Origin: Protonemura montana
Lineage: Eukaryota > Arthropoda > Insecta > Plecoptera > Nemouridae
Reading direction: 5' to 3'
Length of the DNA stretch: 64,000 nucleotides
Assembly (NCBI GenBank): GCA_947568835.1
Contig: OX387602.1
Span: 16,357,021 to 16,421,020 of the forward strand
Shown: positions 62,001 to 64,000 of the stretch, piece after piece
Layout of the letters: every line of letters starts with the position of its first letter
Numbering within the stretch: the first letter of the stretch is position 1
The notes under the pieces: generated by a model
Seen by the model: the letters and a program-made list of their open reading frames with translations, nothing else
Databases searched by the model: none
What the model was told of the DNA's origin: nothing
Program-made: the position numbers and the translations under genes

Positions 62001-64000
62001 AGATAAAACTCCCAGATTTTTCTTGCGTAACGTTCCCCGCCATGTAGGGGCTGCAAAAAGGACAGGTGGCCCCCTTCGCATTCCCTCAACATTGTTAAAT
62101 TACTCACTCAACAAACTAACAGCATGATTTGCACTCTATTTACTGCTTACAATGACCCTCTATTTAAAAACACTATTTTTGTAGCCTTCTCCGTCTCTTG
62201 GCAAAGAGTTATTCGCATATAAAATCGTGCAGAACAACTTCAATCACACGTGATTTCCCCATTCCCAGTTCTCCACCTATGTTGCATGGTGCATACAGTT
62301 GGCACCAACTCTGCGCTGCCTTACTACTGCTTGTTTATTAATAACACCTTCCCGTTGTCTGCACCAGGTCGCACTTATGGTCTGGCGACCTAACCAAACA
62401 ATAATATTACGCACTAATGGGTGGACAGCTACTTGGACATGAAAGAGACACGGGTTCTCCCTGTGCCGATGTAACCGATTGGCAGACCGGTGAAATTGAT
62501 GGAGTGATTCACTTTGGCGTCCTCTGGCACATGATCAAAGGGGTGTAGTGACTCGTGACCCCCCTTTCTCTATCACACACACAAACACACCTGTCATACG
62601 TTGCGATTGAATTATCGGCAGTGTCGATGATTTCATCGTGATTTGAAGCGAAAATCTCTTCTTGATGGTGAACGTTTTTGTCTGTTTTTCTTGTTTAATG
62701 ATGAACAGTTTTAATTGAGTTTAGAAGCTTGGCACAATAGTTTTATGGGAGAGTGGGTTGGAGAGAGAGGATGGGAGAGAGGGTGGGTCGATTGTCAACT
62801 CTGAAAGTGAATGCCACTGTAAGAAATGTGAAGTTTGCTTCGCACCAAATCAAAGACGAATTTCATTGACTAAACATTTCGATTATTTTTTGCAATTCAA
62901 TGCCGAAATACGAGTTTATATGAACATCAAATTAACTGATTTTCGTTACACCATTTTTTCTCGCTCTGGTATGTGTTTTACTTGTAATATCTCGCAGCAG
63001 AAACGCCACGTCGAGGTGAAAACCTATCATTTCGTACTTTTCTACGCCATGGTTATTATAATATCTTTCCCCGAGGAATTTTGCCAAATGGGCTGCTCTC
63101 AACACGAGTCCTCGAATCGATAAAATGAGCCATGCTGCTCAGCTGGGCTACAGGGAACATAGCAGAGTAGCCATGATCATCATTCTTGCGTAAACGCTTC
63201 TCAACCAGAAATTACGCAAATAGTTCTGCTATTGTTAGGAACCGCGGAGCAAGTATCAGCATTGTTTTGCATATTCTGATCATAGTAAGGAAACCTGGAC
63301 AGGGAATTAACTCTCTGTAAGTTCGTTCTCCAGAGCGCTTTTTGTATTTTCATGAGTATCAAATATTTATAAGGATAAAATGCGAAAGGAATAAATCGCA
63401 GCACAAAATCGTGTTGAGTTGAAATGTCGTTGATGGAAAAAATAGAAAGTGGAGACTGAAAGCTGAAAGCGGAAACCCAGGATGAAAAACGACGTTTCAT
63501 CTTCTCATGACTGAAGCTTCGCATGGTTCTCAAATTCTAGTTGGCAGATACTATAAAATATAAGACACGACGGGATGGGATGAGATCATAATGTAATGAT
63601 ATAATGGAGGTATAGGAATCTGTGGTTAGCGGACAAGGTTGTTGTTCTAGTACAGGAAGGTGGCGTTAAGGAAAAAAAATAGGAATTTGCTCAACGTAAC
63701 TGAACGATTTAAAATTAGATTTTCCTCTGAGAATGAGCGTTGGCTAAGCCTTTGGCTAAACGATTCAGACTGGACTTTGTTATTTTCTAATTTTATGTGT
63801 GCCAATGTTTTGGTGCGGGTGGTACGTAGTTATAAATAGTTTCTGGAAGTTCGTCTCCCACAAATCTGCTGAATGGCCAAAGCGTAAGAAGTTATGTTTT
63901 TGATATAAATATTTCTCCCAAGCCTTCCTCATCTGAAAATTGCGTCCGCTTACAGCACAGACCTGTCCCCGGCTTTCTCAGAGAAGCCATCTCAAGTCCA
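59092..64000. other. Long first intron or intergenic DNA
   Basis: No exon, RNA gene or repeat family of this window was recognised. Simple-sequence patches include a CA-rich run at 62573-62592 and a GA-rich run at 62751-62785. An open frame of 121 codons at 62758-63123 begins in that GA-rich patch and has no domain; it is likely chance. Confidence 0.4.

Noticed and set aside
62758-63123. 121-codon open frame on the plus strand
   Set aside because: It starts in a GA-rich patch, has no recognisable domain, no splice context and atypical composition; probably chance.

Overview
The window is nuclear DNA of an invertebrate animal. Coding sequence is split into many small exons by GT-AG introns and the background is AT-rich. 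The genes are classic metazoan ones (NOB1, a NEDD4-type ITCH/Su(dx) ligase, HAX1, NDUFS6, LSM4, ABHD12, iodotyrosine deiodinase). Between and inside them lie hAT DNA transposons, LINEs, tRNA-derived SINEs and MITEs. I cannot name the species. The ZAD-like C2H2 protein and the Su(dx)-like C2 domain would fit a protostome, but that is inference. No provirus, LTR element or other virus-like element was recognised.

Layout. (1) 1-1163: duplicated non-coding repeat. (2) 1164-3555 minus: NOB1, the pre-40S endonuclease. (3) 4114-13035 plus: complete 15-exon HECT ubiquitin ligase with C2, four WW and HECT domains. (4) 14432-19145 minus: HAX1, with a complete-looking hAT transposon (perfect ends, 8-bp target duplication) in intron 1. 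(5) 19328-20708 plus: NDUFS6 of complex I. (6) 21454-22234 minus: LSM4. (7) 23103-32078 plus: ZAD plus C2H2 zinc-finger protein whose introns hold SINEs, a MITE, a LINE and a P2X7-like fragment. (8) 33298-49035: a tandem duplication carrying two ABHD12 lipase genes (34241-36732 and 43880-46992), each later hit by different insertions. (9) 50761-56890 minus: iodotyrosine deiodinase (IYD) with a LINE tail and a 5S rRNA-like sequence in intron 2. (10) 58989-59091 plus: first coding exon of an unrecognised gene in a CpG-rich start region, followed by about 4.9 kb without a recognisable exon.

Three pairs of housekeeping genes are head-to-head over short intervals (NOB1/ITCH-like, HAX1/NDUFS6, LSM4/zinc finger) and probably share bidirectional promoters. 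HAX1 and NDUFS6 are both mitochondrial. NOB1 and LSM4 act in rRNA and mRNA maturation.

The most unusual content is a repeat family with a 73-nt core that folds as a complete tRNA cloverleaf, set between inverted arms, with about a dozen copies here and several inverted pairs. The ABHD12 duplication supplies natural empty sites for dating several insertions. All exon boundaries were read by eye from splice sites, reading frame and remembered family sequence; none was checked by transcripts or database search.
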